The notes under the pieces are model-generated. The model had not been told where the DNA came from, made no database searches, and saw only the letters and a program-made list of their open reading frames with translations. A stretch of DNA of 64,000 nt from Piromyces finnis. Its lineage: Eukaryota > Neocallimastigomycota > Neocallimastigomycetes > Neocallimastigales > Neocallimastigaceae. A program made the position numbers and the translations under genes. Shown piece after piece: positions 27,428 to 40,752 of the stretch (position 1 is the first letter of the stretch; every line of letters starts with the position of its first letter). The stretch spans positions 372,001 to 436,000 of the forward strand of contig MCFH01000002.1 of NCBI GenBank assembly GCA_002104945.1, given 5' to 3'.

Positions 27428-27860
27428 TGGTTGATAATAGTGAAGATAATAATTCTAATTTAGATAGTAATTTGTGAATATTAATGTGTATGATTATTCT
27501 AGTGTGTGCAGTAAAATATTTAAATTCCTTCTTGGGGGAAAAGGATTTAACACTATCAATTACAACTCAAGGGAATGGAAAGAACTTTGCAAGTGTCAGA
27601 TTCAATCGGGCATTTATGAAAGGAACACCATTCTTGACGGTAACCGCGGAACTTCTAACCAAAATCATGCCTTTTGTTATTGGCCAGTAATAGTCCATGT
27701 TTAAAAGGTTTGAAGCAACAACCAAGAGCGTCAATGCTGAAGAAACAGTAAGACAGGCCAGGAGGGCCAGCGCAACCAATGGAGATCATAATTTTATTCC
27801 ATAATAAAATTTTGATCTTTGACTCGGTGTCCCATTGGAAGTCAAATACAATTATTCTAC
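27428..27860. other. GC-richer island with overlapping frames on both strands, unknown origin
   Basis: About 27530-27850 has clearly more G+C than the surrounding DNA and no homopolymer runs. It keeps open frames on both strands: a plus-strand frame of about 68 codons (containing QGNGKNFASVRFNRAF and ELLTKIMPFVIGQ) and a minus-strand frame of about 70 codons with a hydrophobic start (LALLACLTVSSALTLLVV). No splice sites link these convincingly to a longer gene. I do not recognise a family. It could be a mobile-element relic, transferred or contaminating DNA, or a structured non-coding RNA. A short 16-codon frame at 27428 precedes it. The flanks show no clear terminal repeats. Confidence 0.4.
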
Positions 27861-30800
27861 TTTAGTATAATAGTGGCTTTATTACTTTAATTACTAGAAT
27901 ATATTATACCCAATTTTTATTCATTTGTATTTATTTAAACATATTTTTTTTTTTTTATTTTTAATTTTATTTTTAATTTTATTTTTATATGACATGTATC
28001 AATCGAAAAGTGTAAATCTAAAAAGCCAAGAAAATATATATAGATATATAGATATAGTTTTTAAATTGTTTTTTTCTTACTTCCATTCCAGAGAATAAGG
28101 GATGAAAAAAAATTTTTTTTTTAACGGCATCAAATATTTTATACAAAATGAACTGTAGTATGTTTAAAAAAAAAATATATGTTTGTTAATTCCATTCTAT
28201 ATAGGGAGGAATTGCGTAAGGCTATTTGACTCCAACATTCAATAAAAAAAAAATAAATAAATAAATAATACTAAACTTATATAATAATTATTAAATTATT
28301 TATATTTATTTTTTGTTTTTTATTTTTATTTATTTTATTTATTTAAATTATATATAATGACTATATTTTTTTTATTATTATTTCTTTTTTTCATGGTTTA
28401 TCCTATGGAAAGGAAAAGGAAAAGGAAAAAAAAAAAAAAAAAAAAAGAAACTCAAAAAAATATTATTATAAAAATAATTGAATGATCTATACCACGATAT
28501 TGATGGTATAGTATTACTATTTATAAAAGAATAAAAGGGCTATTTTTTTTTTTTAAAAAAAAAGGTAGAATTAGATAAAAAAAAAAAAAAAGAATAAATA
28601 AATAGATAGATGTTAAAAAAAAGAAAAGAAAAAAATAATAAATATATAATATATATTGAATCTTTTAATAGTGATATTAATAAATAAATATATAAATATA
28701 TAATAAATAAGATATTAAAAAAATAATAATTTGATATATATAATAAGAATATTAACAAGAGTTAAAATAATGTTTATGGGAGAATTTTTTTTTTTATATT
28801 CTAAAATCCTATATGAAATTTTATAGCTCTAAGGCCATTATTAAACTATTAGTAATAATAATAAATAAATAAAAGGTAAAAAAAAAAAAAAAAAAAAAAA
28901 AACACATTTTAAATAAAAAGATAGATAGATAAGAAAAAAAAAAAAGGGAAATTACTTTTTAAAATAAATTTTATTAAAAATAAATAAAACATGATTAAAA
29001 AGTTTTTTTTTTGTTTTGTTTTGTTATTTACTTGATTTTTTTTTTTTTTTTTTTTTACTTTTTTATAAAAAAATTATTTTTTTTATTATTTTAAAAAAAC
29101 AAAAGAATTTTCTAATGCTTTTTTTTTTTTTTCTCCAAAATTGAAAAAAAACATTTTTACTAAATTTGTTCATAATTCTTTTTTGTATGTGTTTTTTTTT
29201 TTTTTATAATCAATTTTGGAAGGATGTTTCTTTTTGTGGTTGTTGCTAATTTTTATTTCCTTTGATATGTTTGTTTATGTAGTATTTCAATGAATCATTT
29301 ATTTTTTCTTGATTTTTTTTTTTTTTAAAAAATGAATGAATAAAATAAATAGAGAGAGATAGATAATAAATAGGTTATTATTATTATTATTAAATAATAG
29401 AAAAAAAAGTTCAATACTACTTTATATATTTCTATATTATTATATATATATAATTTTTTTTTCCAAAATTAAAAATAAATAATTATTTGATGATTATTTT
29501 CTAATAATTCTTTTTTATTTTTTATTTTTTTTTCATTATATATATATAAAGGATAGATGGTAATTAGAATTGAATAATAATTCTAATGGTATTATATGTA
29601 TAGGATATTATAAAATAAATAAAATAAAAGGAAGAATAAATTAAAAGTACTTTTATGAAATACTTTTAATACTATCAAAAATTAATGATTAATAAATTAA
29701 TTAAAAAAAAAAAAAAAAAGAAAATATATATCCCTTTTAAACCATAAACATAATATGATTATAAAGATTTTTTTTATTTATATACTTTTATATGTATATA
29801 TATATATATATTTTTCTCTACCAAAATTAACCAAAAATTCATTATAAAAATAGGTTCAATAAAGATTATTTAATGGGTAAAAAGAAAAAAAAAATTAGAG
29901 TAGATAGATTAATAAATATATTTAAATAAATATACTTTTTTTTTTCTTTCCATTTTTATATATAAAAGGAGATGAAGTAAGGGAAAAAAAAAAAAAGGTA
30001 TTTTATTTTTGGTATTGATTTTTATAAAGATTTTTATGTGTGTATTTGTGTGTGGTTTTATGCAAAAATAATTAAATTTTATTTTATTTATAAATTTACT
30101 AAAAAAAAAAAAATTTTTTTTTTCATTATCACTCTATAATAAAATGTTTATAAATATAAATCATGGTTAGATGGCTTTTTTTTTTTTTTTTTTTGGTTGC
30201 TTGGTTGGTTGCTTTTTTTTTCATTTTTAAATGTTTTTTCTTTTTTGTGTATTGTATGTTTATTTAATAATAATAATTTTTTTTTCTTTTTTTTTTTAAA
30301 AAGAAAAGATTTGAAAAAAAAAAGAGGGTAAATCTTTCTTTATAATAAAGAAAGAAAGAAAAAATAATGATTTTTGTAAATAAAAAAAAAAAAATAAAAA
30401 AGGAATTGAAGATTATAAAAAAAAAAAAAGAAAAGAAAAAAAATAATAAATAAATAAATAATTACAAAAAAAAAGTTTTTTTTTCTTTCTTTTTTTTTTT
30501 TTAATTTTTCTATTTTTTTTTTTTTTTTTTACGATTGGCATTTTTTCTTTTCCTCTTCCTTTTTTTTTTTTTTTGGTTTTAAAAATTGGTTTAAATAAAA
30601 TTATACTAATTAAATATAAATATAAAAGATGGGGGAAGAATTTATTTTTTTTTTTTTTTTTTTGGTTTTTTTTTGGTTTTTTTTTTTTTACAAATATATT
30701 GTTTGATATAAAAAAATTTTTTTTTTTTCTTTTTTCATTATTAACTACCTGTTTTTTTTAATACCCTTTTAAAAAAAAAAAAACTAGGCTGTTGGCACAT

Positions 30801-31029
30801 AGTTTCTTTTTTTTTCTTCTTATTTTCCTTTCACATTTTTCCAAAAAAAAAAAAACTTTTTTTTTTTTCTCTTTTCCTTATAAAATTATATATAATTTTA
30901 TATAAATAATAAATAAATGATAAATAAAATTAAAAGATGGTATGGCTTTTTTTTTTAATAAATAAAAAAAAAAAATACATTTTCTTAAATCAGAAAATGA
31001 AAAAGATTAAAGGAATTCCTATTTTTCTT
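27861..31029. other. Low-complexity intergenic region (about 3.2 kb)
   Basis: This is dominated by A and T homopolymers, with several small hairpins (28488-28512, CTATACCA/TGGTATAG; 30333-30357, TTCTTTCTTTAT/ATAAAGAAAGAA). A moderately GC-richer patch at 28180-28235 has no open frame. TTGG-rich runs occur at about 30194-30211. No gene is supported. Confidence 0.5.
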
Positions 31030-33720
31030 TTAATTTTTGACTTCTGCTTTTAAAGTTTCTTTTTCTGATGGTGTATATACTGGTTGAGTTATACCTGCTT
31101 TCCTTTGATAATACATCAACATTTTAAGAATATTATTTCTGGTACTCACACGATTAGAATTTATAATGGTATTAAGGATGGTTGGATTGACGCCTAATTG
31201 CTTAAGAAAAACAGTACCAGAAAGTTCTTTTTGAATTGTTTCACGTATACATTTTTCACGAAGTTCAAATTTAGCTAATAATTTTTTATCCATGGATTGA
31301 TTTTCATTAGCATTAAACATTATTTCATTCGCCTTGTCTGTGGAAGATGTTTTTGCAGTTACCACTCCAGTAAAAGTATCTGCAGGATTAGGATTGGTCT
31401 TCAAGATAGATTTTAATTCGTGTTTCTTTTGACTTTTTGGCGTATTGTAAAAAGCATCGGTAAAGTTAACCATTCTACTTTTAATAATTTCTGGAGTACG
31501 AGAACGCATGTAGACTTTCTTGGTTGGAATATAAAGGACACGACTAATATCCATGGTATAATTCAAATTATTATTATTTTCCCAATACTCTTGACCATTT
31601 ACACGATAGAAAGCTGCAAATTTAAGAGTACATTTATTAATGACATCATTGTCCCATTCTTCTCCAAGACTTTGACTGTATCTACGTCTACTCTTTAAGA
31701 AAGTATCCTCATCACTACTATCACCACCACGATCACTACCACGGTTAAAGAAATTATTATCATATTCCATGAAATCCATCATATAGGATGGAATATCTAT
31801 ATCGGCAACAAAACGATCCACAGATTGACTGACTACCTTAGAATCATCAGAATCATCAATACCAGTGGTGTTCTTTTCACGAGTGGAAGCATTAGGATAG
31901 ATTGAGGTAGAATCATGGAATTTCTTACTGATATAACTTGTGACGTTTAAGGAATTCAAGTATTTCGCTGAAATATCCTTACTGGTTAACCAATTATTAA
32001 AGGTATATCTAACACAAATTTCTTTATGATAGGCCAAGTTTTGGACTTGAATCACCACTCTAATTTTATCTTTTTCACCTGTAGCAAATAAAGGTAAGGT
32101 GGATGTGGATGGACCATAGGGAACATGACTTGGTCTAGATTTAAAGACACCATGTTCCTTTTTAACATCCGTATTCTTTATAAAGCTGGCTAAATGACCA
32201 TTTGATTTTTCTTTTTCTTCAATCAAGAGACCGGCTTTTTCAATTAATATTGGTTTTTTAATAATCATACGTTGTTTAAATTCGGTAAAGGTGGTTAAAT
32301 TACATCTTATTTCTAAGAATGGTTTTATTGTAGAATTGACTAAAAAGATAGGTGAAGTGGTCATGGATACTGGGGCTTCAAATCTTTTAAATGGACATTC
32401 TTCATTTTCACCACTAAATTTGACACTTTTTTGTTTTCTTACCACTTGTTTAGGTGATTCACGAGATAAAAGCATTTTTCTAGCATTTTCCTTGATAACC
32501 TTGGTCGATTCAAAATCTTCCTTGGTTAATAAAGATTTCTTAAGACCAAGGGTCATTGGAGAAGAAGACATCATTCTTCCAGAATCCAACATTTTTTCTT
32601 TTGGGGATAAAGAAAGTTGGCAGGAATATAAAGATTTTTGAAGTTCAATTTTTTCAGCAGATTTAGCATTAGCATGCATTTTTTCTGCCTCATGAACTTC
32701 TTGTTTCTTGAATACTATATCAGCAATGGTTTCGGTATCTAAAGATTTAAAATTATTTAAAGATTTTAATTTTGTGGTATCCTTGGTATCTTTGGTATTA
32801 CTTTCGATATTTTTAATACTATTGGCAGATTTAGTATTTTCTTTTTTTTCTTCTGAAAAATGATTCATTTCATCTTTGGTATTATCGATATTATTATTGA
32901 TATTATCATTGATGTTATTAGAATTGATATTGATATTATTATTGATATTATCATTGATGGTATTAGTATTGATATTGATATTATTATTGGTAGTGTTTGT
33001 GTTATTGTTGTTGTCGTTAACGTGGTTGTTGTTGTTGTTTTTGTTGTTAGTATTGTTATTATTGTCATTAATGTTGTTGTTAGATATGAAAACCTTGGAA
33101 AGCTGACTAGAAAGTTGAGATAATCCTTTTTCCTTTGTTTTATTTTCAAAATGATTCTTGATTGATTTTTTCATAAAGAAATCAGAAGGTTCTTGGGTAG
33201 GAATAGAATGATGATGATGATGAACAGAAGAGTTCACCACCTTATTTTTCATTGCTTTAATATCAATGAAATTATTGTCAAAAGAATTGAAACTATGATG
33301 ATTTGTAGGAGATGGACTAAATCTTAATGGGTCACTATTATTATTGACAGAATGAAAAACATCTTTAAAATTGGTATTGGTATTAAAATTATTAATAATA
33401 TTCTTTTCACTATTTGGACTACCACTACTCTCTTTGTAATTATTATTTACATTACTATAATTATTCCAGGAAGTAGTTTGAACTGTTTCACCATCCATTA
33501 ATTTTACTAAAGGACTATTCTTTTTCACAGGGGAAAGAGAATAAGAATTTAAATTCATTTTATTTAATGAATTTGGTGAAGAAGAAAGCATTTGGTATGT
33601 GCTTTCAAAATAGGATCTAGTTGGAGTATGATTTTGCTTTTCACCATTGAAAGGCATAATATTTGAATTTACTTTAACATCCATATGTTTTGGGCTGGAC
33701 ATTTGAAGAGAGATAGAATT

Positions 33721-33751
<31 letters not shown>

Positions 33752-33759
33752 ACTTCCAT
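31030..33759 (-). CDS. CBM21-domain PP1 regulatory (glycogen-targeting) subunit
   Basis: An intronless 909-aa frame starts at ATG 33759 with a 10-Gln run. The N-terminal about 380 residues are Asn-rich and low-complexity. At about residue 441, KSVKF sits in basic context and fits the RVxF-type docking motif for the PP1 catalytic subunit. From about 555 to 735 there is a CBM21 domain: IRVVIQVQNLAYHKEICVRY, FNNW, later FAAFYRVNGQEYWENNNNLNY. It is split by a charged insert of about 90 residues. RVxF followed by CBM21 is the architecture of yeast Gac1/Pig1 and animal PPP1R3 proteins, which bring PP1 to glycogen to activate glycogen synthase. The C-terminal about 130 residues have a Lys-rich helical segment and no known domain. 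A glycogen-metabolism role is a strong family-based inference. Confidence 0.88.
33721..33750. repeat. CAA/TTG trinucleotide tract encoding polyglutamine
   Basis: Ten consecutive TTG units (CAA on the coding strand) encode Gln-10 directly after Met-Glu-Val of the PP1 subunit. They are pure CAA, so likely to vary in length between strains. Confidence 0.95.
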
Positions 33760-34031
33760 TATCGTAAAAAATTTTAATAAAAAAATTTTACTTTTCCTAA
33801 CAATATAAAAAATTGAATATCTTTTTTTTTTCCTTGTAGAGTTTTTTTTATATAAAATTTATTTTAACTTTTTTTTGTAAATACAATTATTATTATTACT
33901 TCTTTTAACAGTTTTTATATAGGTTTATTGGTTCTTTCTACTTTTTTTTTAATAAAGTTGAATAAATAGATAAAATTTTTTTTATTTGGTATTTAAAAAA
34001 TTATTAATTGATGAAATTTCTTTTATATACA

Positions 34032-34064
<33 letters not shown>

Positions 34065-34846
34065 GAAAAAATAATTTATTATATTAAATGTTGGTACTAT
34101 TTTTCATTTAAAAATAACAAATTATTATATTAATAATTATGATATTATTTTTTATCCTAAAAATTTGGATTTTTTTTTTTTTGGTTTTTTTTTTATGTGT
34201 TTATTTTACTTATTAAAATAAATAAATATATAATATAATTATTAATTAATACTCCGGCTTTTAAAATAATATATCAATTTTAACTTTATAAACTGATTTA
34301 CTATAGTTTAACTTTTTTTTTAAAATAAAAAAAAATTAGTGTTTAATGAATAAAAAAAATTCAATTTAATTCAATTGATATTTCTAAATTTAATAAAATC
34401 AGATAAGTTGTTTTATCTATTTTATATCTTATGGGTAAAATAAAAAAAAAAAAAACTAAAGTTATACTTTATATTACAGTATATATATATATATATATAT
34501 TATTTTTTAAAATAAAAAAAAATTGGTATATTTAATATTGTAATACTATTTAATGTATTTTTATTTTTAATAAAAAAAATTAGATATTTATTGGGTATTT
34601 ATATATATATAGATATAACTCAATTTTGCTTAAAGTTTGTTTGTTTGTTTATAGAATATTAATACTTTATATAGAGTAAGATAGAGTATTTATGTATTTT
34701 GTATTATTTTTAAAGTTTTCTTTTTTTTTATTTGTATATTTTTTTTGTTATAATTTATTATTATTATGTGTGTGTATATATATTGGTTGGTTGGTTAGTA
34801 TAAAATTATATATAAAAAAAAACTCCCTTTTTTTTTTTAATTGAAA

Positions 34847-34939
34847 ATGACACCTCTTCTCCCTTCAAATGGTTCAAATTGTATTTTAAAACTAATTTGT
34901 CAAGCTATTATAACTCCAATTTCTCTTAAAAGAATATAA
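34847..34939 (+). CDS. Possible 30-codon small ORF in an isolated GC-richer segment
   Basis: ATG 34847 to TAA 34937-34939 encodes 30 aa beginning MTPLLPSNGSNCILK. It sits about 50 bp after a TTGGTTGGTTGG block and a TATAAAA-like stretch, and is the only non-low-complexity stretch for kilobases. On the opposite strand the same segment is nearly open and also reads protein-like (FEPFEGRRGVIF, one TGA upstream), so strand and coding status are unresolved. It could equally be an exon relic, a conserved non-coding element or an upstream exon of something unrecognised. Confidence 0.18.
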   Translation: MTPLLPSNGSNCILKLICQAIITPISLKRI

Positions 34940-36950
34940 TAAATGACTTGTTCATTATTTCTACTTTTTTTTTCTGAATATATTAGATTTAATAATTAAA
35001 ATGAATAAAAAAAAAAAGAAAAAAAAAAAACTATAAAAAAAAAAAAAAAAAAGGAATTTTACAAAAAGAAAATAATAAAAAAAAAGGAAAAACTTTCTTC
35101 TTTTATAAATTTTTTTTTTTTTTTAAATTAAATTAAATCTTTTTTAAATATAAAAATTTAATAAAAAGATTTTTTAATTTATTTTAATAATTGCGTAAAA
35201 AATAAAAAAAATTGAAAAATTAAAAATTGGATCTTTGACATTATACATATAATAATAATATATAATAAAACGTATTATATTATTTATTTTAATATATTAT
35301 ATATATATATATATTTATATTGATATTATATGGATCATTTTATTTGTTTGTTTGTTTTGTTTTTTGTTTTTTTTTTAATTTTACTCTTTCTGAAAAAAAT
35401 ATTTAAATATATTGGAGTATAATGTAATATGTAATATAATATATATTTTATATTGGCATAATAAAATAGAATTTTATATTTAGAATTTTTGATATTCTAT
35501 TGTAACAATAGAATAATTTATATTTAACCATTTAATTTATATTTATTACTATATATGTTTTATATATGTTTGTATTGAATTTAGAGTCTATTACAAATAA
35601 ATTATTTCAATTTTTAAGTTAATTATTCTTCTTTAAAACTTTAATAATTATAAAAATTAAATAATTAATTTTTTAAATAATTTAATTAATACTATAAATT
35701 GAATTTTTAATATATGTAATAATATAATGTATTATATGTATAATATTTATTAATTCATAAATTAATAATTAAATGGAAATCAATTGTAATTAAAATCCAA
35801 GGTTTAAAAAGTAAAAAAGGGAAATTTAAAATAGAAAAAAAGTAAAATAATGTATACGTAAAATAAATAAATAATCAATTATTAATTTATTAATACAATA
35901 TATTTACAATTAATTTATAATATATTTAAATACATTTGTAATGTATTACATAGTTGAAGAAAAAAACTTTAAAAATTTTAAAGGTTTAAAATTATCTTAA
36001 AATAAAAGGTTAAAAAAAAAAAGTCAAGCTATAATTATAAATGGCAATAATACGACGATGACTATCGTAAAATAAAATAAACTTTTGAACGATTGAACTA
36101 TTCCATCCTTTATTTTCTTTCTATTTCAAAAGGTTTTTATTTTTTCTGTAAAATCATTTTTTATCAAATCAAAATCGTTTTGTGTTATGATTTTCTGTAT
36201 AAAAAACTTTTTTGAAAAGAAATTTAACCACCACCACAAAACCAAACCAAACCACAAAATTTTAAAAGGCAATAATTAAAAAAAAAACCTTTTTTTTTTT
36301 TACTTTACATTTTAATTAAAAAAATATTTTAATTCATTTAATTGTGGTTCTATAGTATCATTCTATAGAAATAGCAATATAGTCATATAGTCATGCTACA
36401 ATGATATCATATAATCATGTAGTAATAGAGTAATTGGATAATGATTATGTAAAGCAATTTAGTAATAATGTAAAAACTTGTAAAACAATGGTTAGGAATA
36501 GTAATAATAATGATAAAATGATAAAAATAAATAGTACAATTGTACAAGTATATATTTATATATATATATAACTTTATTTCATAATTTTAAACTTTTTTTT
36601 TTTTTTTTGAATAATTTATCCTTCCAAAAAATTATCATAAAAAGTTAAAGTTATTATGGATCTATTAAATCTTGAAAAAAAAAACGGTTTGCCTTTTTCT
36701 TAATGGATACTCTATAAATTATAATATAATTTACTTTCTTTTAAAAAAGGAAAATTTAAAAAAATTTATTATTCATAGTATTTAGCAAGAATGGATAAAA
36801 AAAAAAAGGCATAATCTTAATAAATAATCATTGTGTATTTTATTCATGATTTATTATTTATTTCTGTTAAAAGTAATACTAATATTAACAACAATTAATA
36901 ATACTAATACTAATAATACTAATAAACATAATAATAATAATCTATTTTTT

Positions 36951-36968
36951 TTTTCGTATATACGAAAA
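36951..36968. repeat. Perfect 18-bp palindrome
   Basis: TTTTCGTATATACGAAAA is fully self-complementary and contains two CpGs, rare in this non-coding DNA. It could be a dimeric protein-binding site; no context supports a particular one. Confidence 0.5.
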
Positions 36969-39900
36969 TAAAGTAAATTAAATTTAATTCTTTTTTTTTT
37001 ATATATATATTTCATTTTATTTCATTTTTATTATTTAATTCTAGATAAGATGGCATGAACCAAACACAATAAGAAATGTGTAAATTTAATAAAATACTGC
37101 TTTTTTTTTTTTTTTTACAGCATCTTAAATTTTATTCGTTTACCGTAACCATGACACTTTATTACTCAGAATGAAATAAAAAATAATGATAATAATAATA
37201 ATAATAATTTTATATTATTCATTTAAAATTAAACCAAAATTAAATTCATAAAACTTGCATTTAATTAAAAAATATATATTTTTATTTATTTTCTGTATAT
37301 TAAATAAAAAAAAATACAGGAATTTTTTTTTCATTACACTAATTCTTTTCTTTCTTTCTTTCCTTTCTTTCTGTTTCATCTTCAAGGTTGATCTGTTTAG
37401 ATTATTTAAACTTTTATTCTTTCTATAACAATATATCATTATTGAATGGAGTGAATATATATTTATTATTATAAATTTAATTTTTTATGCTTAATTGTCT
37501 TGATTTTTTAAATTATTATTGAATGATTATTGTATCTTTAATGCCAATAATTTTTAATATAAATTCAAACTTTTTAATTAATAAATGAAAAAGTGAACTT
37601 TATTATCACAATACTAATGAAAAATCATCATCATTATTAATAATTATCATGAATAATAAAAGTTGACCCAACACACACGCCAAACCTTTTTTTTTCGTTT
37701 CTTTTTTTTTTGTAAAATTTTAATTTCATTTAATTAATATTATTTATATTGAATCTATTGTATACATATATTATGAATATATTATACATATATTATTAAT
37801 TTAAATTTGATCTTTTAAATTAATTAAATTTAAATCTTTAATTAAAAAAAAAAAAGGTAGAGATTGTAAATATTCTTTTTTCTATGATGATAATGATAAT
37901 GATTATTGATGAAATAATATTATAAAACGACTTTAATTCATTCTATTTATTATTTATTATTTATGATGATTTTGATAAAAGTAAAATGCAAACTTCCTTT
38001 TTTTTTTCTGTGAATTTTAATATGAATTAAATTGGTTAAATTAAAAAAATTTAAACTTTTTTAGATTTTATAATGTAAAAAATATTAATATAAAAGGTTG
38101 ACTTTTATGGTATTAATTAAAAATTAATACAAAAAAAAAAAAAAAAATGGCCATAAAAAAAACTTTAGAATGTAAATATTCATTATATAGTTGTATTTTG
38201 AAGAGTGTAGAATGTATGATTAGATTATGTTAGTAAGAACTATACCATTTAACTCTTTGAAATAAAAAATAGCTTTTTTTTTTAAGTAGGATAGATAAAT
38301 AAAATTAAAAATAATCAATATAAAACTTTATATTATTTTATATGGAATTAAAATAATGAAATTAAAGTATCATTATTATTTAATTAAACTCATAAAACTT
38401 AATTAAACCTTTTTTGATAAAAAAAAAAGTAATATTTTTGTGTTTTATTAAAAAAAAAAGGGTAATTGAAATATAAAATAAATAAAAATAATTAATAAAA
38501 ATTAATAGTAATAATAAATATTAATTCTATTAAAAGTAACAATATGTAACAAATAAATAAATATTTTTAAAATTAAGAGATTGGTTAATGTAAAAAAAAA
38601 AAAAGTACTGTATAACAAATAACAATACTGTATAAAACGTTCGATGTACATTATATTGATCGATGAAATTAAAAAAAAATTAGAGCCTCTATCCTATAGA
38701 TTATTACAAATTTTTGATATAAAGTTTAATTATTAATAAAATAATATATAAATTTGGCTGACTCTGAAAAAAAAAAAAAAAAAGCGTATATGTAAGAATT
38801 ACACTTGTTATATGACAATATGACAAATTATAACCAAAATTATAATTTTATAAAGAGTATTTTTATATATCATAAAAGATTTATAGTGTTATCATTTAAT
38901 TAAAATAGATTTTTTGTAGATAATATATATATATATATAGAAATGGGAATTAACATTATTGAGCGTATTAATATATCAATGATAAAAAAAAATTTGGATT
39001 AATGAAGGAATGGTTTATATTGGTTAAAATTATTTATGAATAAATTTTAATCAATATTCATAATTAAATGTATATATAAAAGAATGAATCAATAATAATA
39101 ATAAAAAAAAAATATACTAGGACAGTATAGATTATTATTTACATTTTGTATCTAAATCAATACCTATTATATATATTAAATAATTTATTATTACTACCAC
39201 TATACTACAACTATTATTATGATGATGGTGATTTCTATTATAAAAGTAATGAATAATCATTGAATCATCAATAATAATTACTCTTTTCCTTTAAATTCAT
39301 TGGATAAAACCAATTTGAAGTTAAAACATTTTTTATTAAATAAAATAAAAAAAAAAGCTTATTTATTTTATAATGTTTCACTTCAAATATCTAAAAAAGG
39401 TTTAATATTTATTATTTTGACAGACAACGACGCGCTAACAATTAATTAATATAAAATGTGAATCATACCATAAAAAAAAAGATTAATTAGATAAGGTTGA
39501 CTATAAAAAAAAATCTGTAAAAAATGATTAGTTACAAAAAGAATTCATAAAGTTTTTTTTTTTTTAAAAAAAAAAAGATGGTCCATCTTTGAATATTTCT
39601 AGTATAGTTTATTACAATTTTATTATATTTATTCTATCATCTATTGTATTTTTTTTATAAAGTTTTTTGAATGGATAAATGGCAAAATAGGTGTATATGA
39701 ATTTTGGATAGCTTTTTACTTTTAATAATTATAATACTCTTTAAAAAAGTTTTTTTTTTTTTTTTTTTTAAAAAATTATTTATCTAAATATACTTTATAA
39801 TAGAGTTTTTTTATTTTTTTATTAATAATACATTCATACATTCTATTAATAACCACCAGTCATTATATTCCTAATCCATTTATTATTTTTATATAGAAAA

Positions 39901-40440
39901 AATTATTATTTAACCAATTTATAAAAAGTTATTATATAATTAATTTTTAATCCATATTGATATTTATTTATATATACATACATACATTTCATGCATTTAT
40001 TTGTTTTTAAAAGAAGTATTTATCAAAACTATAAAAATAATATTTTTAAAAAAAATTAATAATTATCATTTTCCCTTATTTTTTTATTATTAGATTACAA
40101 TGAAACACAAGAAATACAGAAAATTATATTTACTAATAATCTAGTTGACTTTTTTTTTTTCTGAAAAATGGGATTCTTTTTTTATAAAAAATTTTTTTAG
40201 AATTATTTTTCCATAGCTTTTATTGTATATATTAATTTAATTTTATATATAATGCACAGAAGAGGATACTTTTTTTTTTTTTTAAAAAAAAAGAAACTGT
40301 ATTTACCTTAATATATAATAAAATAAATAGTATATATTATGATTTAATGCATATAATGTATTTGGATATGCATAATTTATTTAAAAATAATAATAAAATT
40401 GAAATCTATAACAAAACTTTATATTAATAATAAATGATAA

Positions 40441-40655
40441 ATAATAATAATGCCACTATCATTATTAATAATAAATAATATTTAATATTATTTATTAACA
40501 TTCTTTCCTAAAAATATTAACATAATCCATTGAATAATTATATTTTTGTATTTTTTTTTAAATAAAAGATGAAAAAGGTATTCATGTTTGCTTTAAAAAT
40601 CAAACATATTAAAATACAATATCAATAATAAATCAATATCATAGGAAATAAGTTC

Positions 40656-40687
<32 letters not shown>

Positions 40688-40752
40688 TGGTAGTGATATT
40701 ATCATTTATCATTTATTATTAATAATAAAAGTGGCAGTATTACTATTATTTA
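40441..40752. repeat. Imperfect inverted repeat pair
   Basis: The left arm at about 40441-40478 (with AATGCCACTATCATTATTAATAAT) is partly complementary to the right arm at about 40714-40752 (ATTATTAATAATAAAAGTGG). The arms are separated by about 235 bp of A+T-rich DNA. It may be a decayed MITE-like element; no target-site duplication was identified. Confidence 0.45.

Noticed and set aside
27198-27428. Phe/Lys-rich frame near the GC island
   Set aside because: It is low-complexity homopolymer translation.
36227-36258. ACCA/ACCAAA repeats as telomere-like sequence
   Set aside because: Only a few irregular units, with no array and ordinary A+T-rich DNA on both sides.
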